Source: Scenedesmus sp. ARA3 (taxonomy: Eukaryota; Chlorophyta; Chlorophyceae; Sphaeropleales; Scenedesmaceae). Taken from it: a stretch of 63,010 nucleotides of DNA. Positions 31,868 to 44,100 of this stretch are shown piece after piece (within the stretch, counting starts at the first letter, position 1; each line of letters begins with the position of its first letter). The notes below the pieces were generated by a model. It did no database searches. It saw only the letters and a program-made list of their open reading frames with translations, and was not told where the DNA came from. A program made the translations under genes and the position numbers. Where the stretch lies: the NCBI GenBank assembly GCA_004335835.1, contig RWJK01001643.1, forward strand, positions 1-63,010, written 5' to 3'.

Positions 31868-33569
31868 CTATGTACGAAGCCCGGGATGTTGCTGTGTGTT
31901 AGGGTTCTTCCTGGGAAGGCAGGGCATGTTGCTCAGTTCCTGGGCAGCCTTGACACCGCTGCGGACGTCCTGCATCGGAGAGAAGGGTCGAGGAGCAGCA
32001 AGATTTGTCTCTGGAGGCACATGTGTACATCACTACTCTGCACTCATGCTGTGCACATGGTCACCGTGGCCGGTTCTCTCTTGCCCCTAATTTTCAGTGC
32101 TGGCACAGGCATATATGTCACAGACCCAACATTCCTGCAAACAATGCATACCACTGTATTCATAACGTCCGATGTTCAGCACAGGAGCTCGGATGATGTG
32201 CAGACAGCCTGAAAAGCAGTTATTGTATGCTTATTGTACACTATGATGGACGTTCAAGCTACAGTCGCTCAGGCTGGTGTGCCCAGAGTCAACTGTGCTC
32301 TTCCGCTGTGCAGCTGGCCTGTGGTGCTAGTACGCAGGATATGAGCAAAGCCCGCATATGCACAGCTGTCCGACAACATGTACAGCTGTAGGGCAACGTC
32401 GACAGGTCAACCCTAACAGATTATTCAATGCGCACACACGCCTAGTACGAACCGCAGGCACCACCTGCACAATCCACTCACCTGCATCCCTTGCTGCTGC
32501 AAAAGCAATGTTAGCCGCCCTGCGGCAGCTGACCCACGCTTGGTCTATGGTGCGCTTGCAAAGTGACCTCAACGTAACCACACCAACGCAAGCTACATGC
32601 AACATCCATGTTTGATTACAACATTCACAGAGAACGCGCATATGCAAGCTGCACAACTCCACACACCTTCAAATGGCCAGGGGAGATTTGCCTGAGCGCT
32701 CCGGTTGCTGAGAGTTGCCGGTTGCACCACCTGAAAGACCACTGAGCTGCACCACGGGCCAGCGGCAGCAGTGTCACTGCGAGAGTGGTGGGCGCATCCT
32801 TTTTTGGAGGCAGCTTCGTCATTTGAGCAACCAGTGGGTTGACGCGCGCACTTGGGTTGGTCACTGTTACAGCACCTGCATCTGCCCCGGCCTGCTGCTG
32901 CTGCTGCTGTTGCTGCTGCTGGTGCTGGCGCCAGCTTGGTGCTGCAGGCGCTGTGATGCCGCTGTCAGCGACCGCCAGATACCTTGGGGCATCCTGCACC
33001 AGAACACAACAGACACAAGAGGTAATCGACACGCCTTTGGCTGGCGGTTTGCCAATTGCGGGTATGCACATCAGCCGGATGCAATATGTTCAAAAAAGAG
33101 CAGGCTGTGTAACTTGCAAGATGTGGTGGCAGTTGTGTTAAGATGTGCTTGCCAGCAGCAACATGTGCTACTGCAATCCATTGTTACCAGGGACGTGTTA
33201 ACGAGTAAGAACGCTGCTGGGCAACATTTAGGATCGTTGTGTGTGCACACAGGGCAAGCAGAGCAGTTGACTAGGCATATGCCATCATGGCAGGATGATC
33301 CTGGCCTGAGTAGGTTGCATTCGCAAGCAACAACATGCAGATCAAGCAGGCAGCAAAGTGACCGGCCGCTTGTGGCTGCTTGAGATTGAGTGACGCAGGC
33401 CCTGCATGCTTATGCATTGTTGCCGGCGAGTTGCCTTTCAGGATGGCCCATCCTGCAGAATAACCACACAGCAGCACCTGACCTGCAGGCTGCTGTTAGG
33501 CTTGTTGTGGTGCTCCATGCGACTGAATGCATCCGGATTGTACACAGGCAGATCACGTAGGTCTTCCAT
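31868..33569 (-). CDS. Unidentified multi-exon gene
   Basis: Exon 1 is secure: ATG at 33569 to donor 33483, 29 codons beginning MEDLRDLPVYNPDAFSRMEH. Exon 2 starts at 32993 in phase (DAPRYLAVADSGITAP), contains a polyQ run and SARVNPLVAQMTKLPPKKDA, and ends at 32731 or near 32670. A further exon lies about 32485-32560 and a likely last exon about 31868-31966 (DVRSGVKAAQELSNMPCLPR, stop TAG at 31870-31868). The join between exons 2, 3 and 4 is ambiguous: two acceptors give different frames for exon 3. No family is recognised. It has a polyQ insert in an otherwise non-repetitive protein, and sits divergent from MIC60 and head-to-tail with the Rab gene (210 bp). Confidence 0.5.
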
Positions 33570-33858
33570 AGTCAGGATATGTGCCGGTTGTAGCCCAGTC
33601 CTCGCACACACTGCCGTTGTGATGCACTACAACTGTACTTCTGTAGGTCCTGCCCCGCATACAACCCTGCAACTTGTTATTGACGTATACCACGTATGTA
33701 CACCAGCGCGCACCCAAGCAGTATAACTGTTTTTGCAAGGCATTATAGTCTTACGTGCAGTGGTTTGCTGAGGGCCGAGTAACCACGAGGTCCTTCAGCC
33801 TTCACGCAGATCTCTGCACACGCGTGCGTTTACAGCAGCAGCCCGCGTCCTTTGAGCC
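33570..33858. promoter_or_regulatory. Compact divergent promoter region (unidentified gene / MIC60)
   Basis: 289 bp separate the two outward-facing ATGs, the shortest divergent gap in the window. Co-expression is possible but not shown. Confidence 0.5.
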
Positions 33859-35632
33859 ATGAAGTCTGCAGTGCCAGGGATGGCGCTTAAGGCGCGGCTG
33901 TTGCTGCAGTCTGCCGAAGGAGTGACAGGTGCCTGTTGCGTTTGCTTCCTGCACCCGTCCTGCCGATCTGTCGGCTTACAGCTGCAAGATCTCGCTGCCA
34001 GTCACGCTAGCATCCCCCAAAAATCGTTACTGTCCAGTGAGACCGTGCGGACAAGTGCAGCAGCATCACTATGCTGAAGCTACTGCTGCATGCTTGCTGC
34101 TGATTGTGATGTGCTGGACCCACCTGCAGGTGGATGCAGCAGCCTGCCAGGCAATGCAGTGGTGACAGCTCTCAAAGCTTCCGCACAGTACGCCACCGTC
34201 AGCCCAGCAGCAGCAGCTGCTGCAGCAGCACCTGCACCAGGCAAGCAGCCCGCAGCAGCAGCACCACAGACGATGCCACCTGCTACAGCTGCAGCAGCAG
34301 CTGCTGCCGCGGCACCCTCAGCAGCAGCAGCAGGCGGCAGCAGCAGCGGGCCTGCAGGCGGCGCTGAACCAGGCCCTGGCAACGGCAAGGGAGGTAGCGG
34401 CTTGCTAACTGCTGCTGTGCTCATTGCAGTGCCTGCTGGCGCATACTATTTGTATGAAAACACACAGGGCCAGCAAAAGGGTGATGCAGCAGACGCGTCA
34501 GCGCAGCAGAAAGCGCCACTTGGCATGCTGCAGTCATCGCTCGGCTCCATTATGCAAAGTGGCAAGGAGGCAGTGTCCAGCATCACCAGCAAGCTCCCTG
34601 TGCCTTCGCAGATTGCGGATCTGATCGGTAAAGGAAAGGGCAGCAGCAGCAGCGGCAGCAGCAGTAGTCCAGCAGCTGCAGCAGGTGATCGCCTGCACAG
34701 TCAGAAGCAGGCTGATGCGGAGGCTGGCTTTACCATTCTGTCGCCAGAGGCAGCTGCTGCAGCAGCAGACGGCGCGGCAGCAGATGCAGTCACAGCAGCA
34801 GCAGCAGCAGCTGGCCAGGCCGCGCGGGACTCGCTGAGTGCAGCAGCGGATGAGTTCCCGGGAGTGAGCAGCGGCAGCAGCAGCACTGCAGAGCCAGGTG
34901 AGACGCTCAGCAACAGGCTGCAGCTGCTTGTGGGTTTGCAAATACAGATGCATCTGGTGCATGATAACTGCAGTGCCAGGTTTCCTGTGCTGCTTGAAAC
35001 TTATAGCAATATGGGGTTGCTGCTCTGAGGCTAGGCATCTTGCTGGTACCCTGTTGAACCCACCAGTGAGAACATGGCGGGTGTTTTGCACGTGTTTGTG
35101 TTGTTGGCAGGGCTGCTTGATCGTGCGAGGGTAGAGCATGTGGACATGGATGCAATCAATGCGCTGTTCAGCGAAGTGGCCAAGACAGGTAGGCACAGCA
35201 CAGCAGCAGAGCTGCAGCAACAGCAGCAGAGCGGCAGCAACAGCAGCAGCAGGGGCTGCGGCAAACAGTGTGCTTGAGTGTGTATGCAGTGTGTGGGCTT
35301 GCGTGGTGCATCATGGCCTGCAGTCTTGCCCTGTTCCAAGCACTGTAAGGCTTCAACATATGCTGCTGCTGTGGATTGTCTTACAGACATACCACTCACA
35401 GTGTTGCATATGAAGATGTGCCAGGTATCCACATACACAAAGTGACTGCCAGTAACTGCCAGGCTAGGCTGCAGCAGCAAACACCACTCTCTAAGGTCAG
35501 CAGCACAGCGCCTCAATGCCTGTGTTCCGTGTCATGTGTGTGCCGGGCCCAGCCACACACATCAATCTGCCACAATGCATGCCCTTGCTGTCCGTCTTCT
35601 GCGGCATAACCTGCTGCAGGATTGCCAGACGG

Positions 35633-35677
<45 letters not shown>

Positions 35678-38647
35678 TGCGCGCACATCAGTTGATGCAG
35701 CAAGGATCGTCTCTGCCATGACATCAGTAGCAGCCGCCAGCAGCAGCAGCGGCAAGCAGGAGAAGCCAGCGGCAGCAGCTGCACCTGCAACACCCAGCAA
35801 GTCTGAAACAGCAGCAGCAGCAGCAACGGCAGCGCCTGTCGTGGCAAAGGAGCATGCCGACAGTGAGCTTGACCGCCTGTGCAGTCAGCTGGGCCTCAGT
35901 AGGGACCTCACACCTGCAGGGCTGATTGCTGCTGCCAATGTAGCAGGCCTTGGGGCCAGCAGCAGCAGCGGCATGCCACTGCCACCACAGGTAGGGCTGT
36001 GTGTGATTTTATTCTGTACGGTTGATGATGGATTCAGCTGATGAAGCTTTCTGTGTTCTGTACTTGGCACAGCTGGTTGCCGCTCCTGTGCATTGCTGTA
36101 CAGGGCGGCTGGCATGCTTGGTAGGGATGAGTGCATGTGCGTGCGAGAGACACAGCGGCCGGGAAAGGCTGGCTGCAGTTGCAGCTGACAGCAGTGTAAT
36201 ATTGCGGATCCAGATGCAACTGTAAGACCTTTATTTGCAGCTGATCCAAGCTGATCTTCATTGTTCTGTGTTCGTTTTCTGGTGTTTGTATGGCAGCTGG
36301 CGCAGCTGAACCAGGCCACGGCAGATGCCAGGCTGCTCGGCGATCTGCTGCAGCAGCTGACGCAGCAGCAGCGGCAGCTGCAGGCTGCACTGGATGCAGC
36401 AAAGGCAGAGGCTGCATGGACAGAGGAGGCTGCAAAGAAGCGGGTGGGTCTGGCCAGCATAGCTCAGCAGGCTACATATATGATAGGGAAGCAGGGAGGC
36501 CCCAGTTGCCAGTGATTTGGTTGGTCTCGTCTGCTCAGTGCTGCTGCTTGTGTACAGCAAAAGACACACACGCGCACCGCAAGATTGGATTCGTACATAT
36601 TATACCCATGCAGCTGTGGACCTCCTAGCAGTCGCGCACAGCGTGCAGCGGTTGATGCAGGCGCGTAATGCATGTAACATGTTACAAATATGTTACAAAT
36701 GTGTTACATTTGCAGGAGGAGTCGCTGACGGAGCACTTCAAGGAGCTGCTGCGGGAGCAGGCTCGCATCCAGCAGCAGCTAACGCAGCAGGCGGTGCGGT
36801 CGGCGGAGGAGGCCGTCATGGCAGACACGGCAGCAGCACACAACGAGGAGCGCCGGCAGCGCGGCGCCGTCATCGACGAGTTGCGGGCGCAGCTGAACGC
36901 GCTGGCGCTGGCCTTCGACCAAAGGTAAGACGTGGTTTGATGTTTAGTGGATTGAAGGAACAGTATGAGTTGGCTTTTATGTAGTGCTGGCTGCAGCTGA
37001 GCAGCTCCTGGCACACGAGATCTGTGCACCTGCTGCCCTGGTCTCCTGTGCTGTGCTGCTGCTGCTGCTGCTGCTACAGGCAATACTGCATCAACTACTG
37101 ACTCAGCCGTCCTTCACCTCTGCTGCTGCTGCATTGTCCACGGTGCTTAACCCTTCCACCTCGCCACCAAAACAGGACCGAGCAGGTGCGCAGCGCACAC
37201 GAAGTCAACAAAGTCAACCTAGGAGTGCTGTCCCTCAGCAAGGCCTTAGAAGAAGGCCGCCCCATTGCGCAGCAGCTGCAGCAGCTGGCTGCAGGCTGCC
37301 CCGGTGACGCTGTGGTGGCAGCAGTGGCTGCCTCTCTGCCGCCGGCAGCAGCAACAGCAGGCCTGCCTACGCTGCAGCAGCTGCAGGCGCAGTTCAAGGG
37401 CGTGGCGAGGCATGCTGCTGAGGCTGCGTACTTCACAGGGGAAGGAGAGGGCGGCGTGCTTGCGCGGCTAGCTGCCAAGCTGGCAGTGACGCTCAAGGTG
37501 GGTAGGGGTGATTCTAGACCACTTGAAATTGGTGTGGAGGCAGCTTGCTCGATGCTGTTGAAAGCAATGTAAGCTGAGGTGTGAGCTTGTGGTTGAGCAA
37601 CCGTGGAGGGCATGTCTGGCAGCATGGTGTTGGTTCTTCGTTGCAGGTGTGGCCGCGCTTCATGCGGCACTTGCTTGTTTGCCTGGTGATAGCTGTGCGC
37701 GCAGCTGCCGGGGGTGTCCGACGATGTGGCGGCTAGGTGGGTGGCAGCTTTGATGCACCGGCTTTCTTGGTACTCAACACTTCCGTGGGAACTGTTGATA
37801 GCCAAAGGAAGCCGTTGCTATAAAGCCGCCACCTACGCAGCCGTCTCAACGGGCCGCGTGTTTTGCTACGCTCTCTGTGTGGTTTTTGTTTTACATGCTG
37901 AGTGGTGTGTTGAGTTTACTTGGCCTTTGGAGTCTTCCGGTGTCCTGCACGCGGCACGAAGGGATGAGTCTGCTGCTGCTGCTGCTGCTGGTGCTGCTGC
38001 TGGTGTGGTGTGCAGGTTGATGCTGGCAGTGGTGAGGATGGCCCTGACAGCAAGATCTCTCAGGTGAGCAACAGGCCGCCACAAGTGCTGCATGTGCCTG
38101 TTGATTATGCATTCGCTGACGTGAAGTGCATGTGAGGCAGCTTACTCTCTGGCCCGTCGCGGAAGCTGCAGTGCATGTGTGTCACTCTAGCCTGCCAGAT
38201 GGCTGTGTCAGCGGTGCTGCCGAAGCAGTTTTGAAGTATTTCCACGGTATGCCTGCTTCACCCATCCATTTGTGGTTGGCGACCTGCGGGGCATCTAAGG
38301 TGTGCTGTCACTCTGTCAGTGGCACTGTGCACATACACAAGAGTAATGTGCTGCCGGGGTCTACTAACAAAGATGTGCTGCACACACATTTCTGACTCCT
38401 GCGTCACGCATGTGCATTTCCTGCCTGCTGCTGCTGCCGCTGCGTTGTTCTGCAGGCGCGCACGCTGCTGCAACAAGGCAGGCTGCTGGAGGCTGCAGAT
38501 GCACTGTCAGCTGCTGCTGCTGGCACGCAGGCAGCCGAGGTTGTTGGGCAGTGGGTGGAGGCTGCACGGGCAAGGGCAGTAGCAGACCAGGCGGTGCGGC
38601 TGCTGCAGGCGCATGCGACAACAACAGCGGTGGCAGCAGGGAACTAG
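33859..38647 (+). CDS. MIC60: MIC60 / mitofilin, MICOS inner-membrane subunit
   Basis: Nine exons join in phase to 734 aa: 33859-33928, 34130-34897, 35111-35188, 35620-35990, 36297-36443, 36716-36924, 37176-37497, 38016-38063 and 38456-38647. A short basic N-terminus fits mitochondrial import. One transmembrane helix (GLLTAAVLIAVPAGAYYLY, about 114-132) follows an Ala/Gly/Pro-rich segment. Ala/Ser-rich linkers lead to a coiled coil (exons 5-6: LLQQLTQQQRQLQAALDAAK; ELRAQLNALALAFDQR) and the C-terminal mitofilin domain (AHEVNKVNLGVLSLSKALEE; LLQQGRLLEAADALS; VVGQWVEAARARAVADQAVR). MIC60 shapes crista junctions and contacts outer-membrane complexes. Exon 8 is a 48-nt microexon joining the two halves of the mitofilin domain. 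A TGTAA lies 327 bp past the stop. Confidence 0.88.
35636..35677. repeat. (CAG)n / AGC coding repeat, poly-Ser in MIC60
   Basis: In exon 4, read in the AGC frame as a serine run in the intermembrane-space linker. Confidence 0.85.
36673..36686. other. Perfect 14-bp palindrome TGTAACATGTTACA in MIC60 intron 5
   Basis: Followed by two more TGTTACA copies before the exon 6 acceptor. It presents a TGTAA motif on both strands inside an intron. Confidence 0.85.
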
Positions 38648-38973
38648 CTGGCTTGCCGGCCGGCTGCTGGGCGACAATAGCACGCTGGATGGACCGGCAG
38701 AGTATCCTTGGAGGCCAGGGGTTGTGTTCATCTGACCACTTGCAAGTTGCCGACCGCAGTTGAACAGGGTTGACATACAGGTGGTGCACGCGCAGCTGCA
38801 GTGATGCATACGCTGTGGCTGTTTGAAAACACTGCTGTGAGTCATGCATTACTGCCTCAGTTCCCTGGTGACAGGGATGGGGTTTGTGGCGTAAGCAACA
38901 ATTGCTTGCAGGGTCTGATAGAGGGCTTCGTGCTGTACGGTAGCATGATGTATGGCGTTGTTTCACGCTAATT

Positions 38974-38978
38974 TGTAA
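38974..38978 (+). terminator. TGTAA poly(A) signal candidate for MIC60
   Basis: First TGTAA after the stop, 327 bp downstream. Confidence 0.5.
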
Positions 38979-39716
38979 GGGCCCACTTGTGGCAGGCTGT
39001 GCTGACAGCGACGGTCGCAAGACCGCTGGGGTTACAAAGGTGGCTAATCTCATGTTGAACGCTCACAGCATTGAACGCTCACAGCATTGTGTAACACGTT
39101 GTATACCCAAGGTTGCCCAAAGCCTTCCAGACTCAAGATTCCGACTCGAGACTGTTGAGCCCTGAATTGTCAACCCAACCTGGGTACAGTACCCAACACC
39201 AGCACTAGCTGTAGGGTCTTGGCAAGCCTTGCCATCATCATCATCATGTTACCCATCAAGCCATAGCATCAACACCATCGGCCCCGCGCCCCAATGGAGC
39301 GGCAACAGAAAGGAGCACTACACCATCATGTTTGCAAGCCTTGCCATGATGCCGGCTCTGTTCGGATACAGCTTCTCAGCAGTCTCTGGATTGCAAACGC
39401 CGCTGCCAGCAGCTGGCGCCAGCAGCTATAGGTTAGCTAGCTAGCTGCTACTGTTGTCACCGTCCTACAGCTTCTGGGCCAAACTTTGTTACACCTTGCT
39501 GCAAGCCAGCATGCCCTGGTGGGTGTGGCTCTGCAGACGCAACCCACCTAGGCCTGTGATGACTCTTGACATCACATTGCAGCTGACATGCAGCCAGCAA
39601 TGAGCCACCATCAAAGCTGAATCCCCGGACAAGCTGACGTAACACATAAGATCGGCGGCAAATCGCATCGCACAGTCTGGCTTTGAGCCCAGCTGGCCAC
39701 TGCTGTTGGCTTCAGT

Positions 39717-39921
39717 TTGCCAGACAGCATGCGTACTGCTACAAAAGTTTCGAATAGGCTGCATGGCATGATGTGTGTAATGCATGTTGAAACACACTAT
39801 ACACCCGCCCCCACTGCTGGGGAAAGTGGGCGGGTGTATAGTGTGTTTCAACATGCATTACACACATTATGCCATGCAGCCTTTTTGAAACTTTTGCAGC
39901 AGTACGCATGCTGTTTGGCAA
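39717..39921. mobile_element. 205-bp foldback element (MITE-like or long hairpin RNA locus)
   Basis: Two 94-bp arms (39717-39810 and 39828-39921) are inverted copies with about six mismatches, separated by a 17-bp loop. Arm ends begin TTGCCA(G/A)ACAGCATGCG. No coding capacity and no clear target-site duplication was found. The structure fits a foldback MITE or a young microRNA-type precursor. Confidence 0.85.
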
Positions 39922-40836
39922 GCCGCCATCTCACCGCAGCCACTATCTCACTGTCACTGGCAGCCTGCCAGTGGTAGCTTCTGCATATCAAAAAGCTGCC
40001 GCAATGCCTTGCTGCAGTTGTGCCGCGTCGCAGGCAACCAAGAGAAACAGAGGTGAAGTGCCACGCTGTGCAACAGAAGCAGCTGCCAGCTGTCCTTGAC
40101 ACAACCAAGCTGACTAAAGTATATGCTGGACAAACACGTGGTTTTTGCAAGCACAGGGCAATCTGCTGTGACTTGAACTTGCAACCAGGACCTGACTTCA
40201 GCCCTGCTACCATGCCACAGCCTGCAATAGTGCATCCTTGCACCCTGCACATGTGAGGTGCATTGAAAACACAGCAAGGCCCACGCGGCATGCGTCATTC
40301 TCAATCCATTCGACGCAACGCGCTGGCTGACTGCAACCAGCCATCCATCCTATAAGTCACTACAGCATCTGCCATCATGATGGGCAATGCTGTAGGAGCA
40401 GGTCACAAGAATCAAGCATCCTACTGAACATCACGTGCAGTGCCTGCAGATGCAGTGCTCGTTGCCAAACAGCAATCGTTGCAACCAGGCGCTGCAGGCA
40501 CAATGCACAGCACAGAGCCGGCTGCTACTCACGTCAGACAGTCGTGCACAAGCTGGTCATGATGTGTCATCTGCCCTGGCTAGCCAGCTACAGATTGCCT
40601 AGCTAGGCCTATCTACCAGCACGACACAGCCACCAATGCTGTCAACCAGAGCTGTCCACCACACTGGCAGGATTACGCACCTCCTTTTGGGGCAGCTGCA
40701 CGCAACGTCTCCCAGAACGAGTCACAAGGCAAGCTGCCTAGCACTATCACACGGTCACAGTCGTGCCATCTATCAGATAGTGGCAGATGGTGGAAAGATA
40801 CCACCAATGAAGATAGACTGCTGTAATTCTACCAAC

Positions 40837-40841
40837 TTACA
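40837..40841 (-). terminator. TGTAA poly(A) signal candidate for kinesin
   Basis: TGTAA on the minus strand about 275 bp past the kinesin stop. Confidence 0.5.
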
Positions 40842-41114
40842 GCAGAGGTGCCTACTATGCTACGGCAGCACACAGCTAGGCTTAGTATTGCACCCGCTGA
40901 TGCTGACAGCAACAGAGCCCACAAACCCTGGGAGACGAACATCTGCGCAAGCTCAGCGAGCCAAAGTCCCTAGCACCCTCACACAGCTGCAAGCTCGGGC
41001 GGACAGCTGCGCAATGCACCCTACCCTGCTGCTACTCAGCACCGCTGCGACACACCCAACAACACCCACGCCGCTACATCACTCCCCCGCCCCCGCGCCT
41101 GTTTGACTCCGCCG

Positions 41115-44100
41115 TTACCGCGCCGTGCCGTGCTTACTCGCCGAACTCCCGCTGCTGGCGCGAGCCATGGCTGCCACGGTAGCCGCCAGCAGCCGCTGCA
41201 GCATGGTCACCTGCTGCCCCAGCTTCTCACTGGTGCCGCCAACGTCCTCGCCGCCTGCCTCATGCCTGATGGCTGCCAGGCCCTTGGACAGTTCGTCTGC
41301 CAGCGGCAGCACCTTTCCTTCTAAGATGGTCTGCAGCGCTACCTTCTCCTTGGTGGCAAAGTCCAGCTGCACCTGCATGGACGCAATCTCGGCGGCTGCA
41401 GGGCCAAGACGCAGCAGGGGAGGCAGCAGCAGAGGGGCGCGCAGGGTTCAGCGGTATGGCAGTAATTGAGGGAAGGGCGATGGCTATAAGGATAGCTTCA
41501 GAGGAAACCAGCATAGCCACAAGATGAAACGCGCGACAAGGGCTGCTGCCATCGGTGGTCGCTGCCAGCAGTCACTGGCAATACCCCAAAGCATGCTGGC
41601 CCAGCAATCAGGCACGCAAGCAGGCACTACACAGTTAGGCGTGCATTTGGCGGTCAAATGTTGCCTGACCATTGTGCAGTGTGGCCTGTCAGCCGGCCAT
41701 TCTCGTGCTTCTCAGCCTGTCAAGGCTGTAGCAGCGCTGCTCACCTTGCTTCTCAGCTTCCTGCTCTGCCTGTTGCTGCTGCTGCTGCAGCTGCTGCATT
41801 GCTGCCAGGCTGTTGGCTGCGGCAGCCACTGCTGCCGCGCCGCCACCGGTTGTGCGCGCCGCCAGCGCTGCGCGCGCCTGCTGCTGCAGCTGCTGCTGCA
41901 GCTCTGTGTTGGCCAGCTGCAGCTCCTTCACCTGGTGCAGCAACCCTGCAGAGTTGTCCACTCCAGGGTTCTGTGGCAGCAGGGGTCAAAGCGCAGCGCA
42001 CGTCAACACGACGACCATGTGTGCGTGACGTTGTGGGTGACAAGGCTACACAACAGGCAAGCAGCCCAAATCACAGGTGTTCACTGCGAGAGTATGTGGC
42101 TAGCAATCTGGTTAGTGTGCAGCAACTCAAGTTTTGCATTGGCTATCAAGTGGCACAGCGGCTGGCTCTTCCATAGCCACGTGACTACAATGGCGCACCA
42201 GCAGCACAAGCCAGCTGCTGTGTATGCCTACCTGCTGCACGGTCGCTGCTGCTGCCTCCAGCGCCGCCCTGCGCAGGCCGATGAGCTCTGCTGTCTTGCT
42301 GTCCAAGTTGTCCTCCAGCAGGCGCTGGTGCCTGTCATAAGCCTCCAGCTCTTCCTGCGGGCGGTGACAAGCAGCGTGGCCACAAGCACGATATCAAGTT
42401 GTTAACATCAAGGCATTACCAGCACGCTGGGATGCAGTTGGAGGTGCTACCTGGCGCTGAAATTGAGGCAGTCGCTCCTTGCCAGCATGTTCTGCAGCTG
42501 CTGCCTCTCAGAGGCAACTCATGCTGCCATGCGCTCAACAGCTGCTCTTGCACTAATGTAGCTGAGCCATTGCGTGCGTGAGTGCTGTGGCCGCACCTGC
42601 AACGTCATGATCTGCTCGTCCCGCTCGTTGAGCCGGGCAGTGAGCGCAATCATGATGTCGCGCTGCTTCAGCAGCAGCTGCTTGTACCTGCGCAGCGCAG
42701 TGCAGCAGCATATGCAGCAGCAGCGTCAACACCCTGAGCAGAGTGCATCAGAGTAGGTAGCACCCAAAGCCATAATGCTCCCAGCCAACGTGATGTGCGA
42801 CAGACATGCCACACCTGCTGCCCAAGCTGCCACCTGCACCATGCTCCTAACCCCTCACCACCACTGCATGCACACACCGTTCATCAACATGCGAGGACAT
42901 GCGATCTCAACTCCTACCATGCTGCCATGCAAGTTTCCACCCTGCCAATATAACACACACTCACTTGTCCACCTGCGCCAGGTCCTCCTCCACCATCTGC
43001 CGCTCAGCCTCCAGCTCGCGCAGCCGCGCCTCGTACTCGCCACGGATGCGCCGGTGCTCCTATATTTATGCAGAGATGTAGGCAGCATGCAGCATGTAAG
43101 AGCATGCTCAATAATGTGCAAGCCATGTGCATGTGTCTCGTGCTTTGCGCATGAAGAAGCAGAGTGCACGGCACAAATATGTATCTGTGGCTGTGCACGG
43201 ACGAGTGTGCAGTGCCTGTTTTCGAAAATGCAGTGCGGCACACAATAAGCCAACGTGCCTCACCAGCAGCTGCCGATGTTCTGACTTACATCTGTGCAGT
43301 GCTGCTGGCTAGCAAACAGCCTTGTGTGTAGCTGTGACATCCTGTGCAGGCACATCTTGCTGCAGCTGCTGCTGCTCTTGTTGCTGCTGCTGCCGCGCAC
43401 CTTTGCCAGCAAGGTCCTGAAAGCAGGGATGTCCTCCAGCTTGTTGCCACCAATCAGCAGCTGGCTCTGCGCTCACAGCAAAGCAACAGCACAACAGCAA
43501 CACAGCCAGCAGTGTGTTTGGCTTGAAATTGATGGAATAGGTGTTGATATATGCACACATGATGGTAATCAGCATGCAAATGACATGATGCGTGTCGGAT
43601 TGCACAACATCCCTACCCCGTCCACACAAACCAGCCAGACACCAGGCACATACACAGCGGCTCTCACATGTTCACACATGCAGCACCGTCACAGCCAACC
43701 CCGCACCTGCATCGCCGCAATCTTGGCCTCCAGCTCCTTCTTCTCCTCCTTCTCGCGCATGAACTCCGCGGAAGCTGTCTCCAGCGCCGTCAGCGCCGCC
43801 AGCTTGTCCGCTTCTGCGCGGCGCTTCTGCTCCTCCACCTGCAGCAGCACAGACGCACAGCATTCAATCACTGCGGCTTGGCACAGCTTGAAAATGCGAC
43901 CACTGTTGTTGCGCAGTAGCGAGCCCAGTTTTGTTCACGCAAGGGCGCCCGAGCACAGCCAGCAGCACTGGCGATGGGTTTTAATCCAAGTGACGACGGC
44001 GGCAGGGCAGCCCAGGCCGCACCTCCAGCAGGTGGCGCTTGTCCACCAGCTCCTTGTTGCGGCGCGTGAGCTCCGCGCGCAGCCGCCGCAGCTCGCGCTC

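Larger units (their letters stand above)
38648..41114. other. Convergent intergenic region with foldback element
   Basis: Between the MIC60 and kinesin 3' ends. No supported exon. It contains the 205-bp inverted repeat at 39717-39921 and a doubled 15-mer (CGCTCACAGCATTGAA) near 39060. A 156-codon plus-strand frame at 40636-41106 is antisense to the kinesin 3'UTR and judged chance. Confidence 0.5.

Noticed and set aside
36984..37175. (CTG)n at about 37056-37078 as an acceptor tract in MIC60
   Set aside because: The phase-consistent acceptor is at 37175, about 100 bp further on, so this tract does not abut the splice site and was not counted in the polarity pattern.
40636..41106. 156-codon plus-strand frame
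   Set aside because: Antisense to the kinesin 3'UTR; no domain and unremarkable composition.
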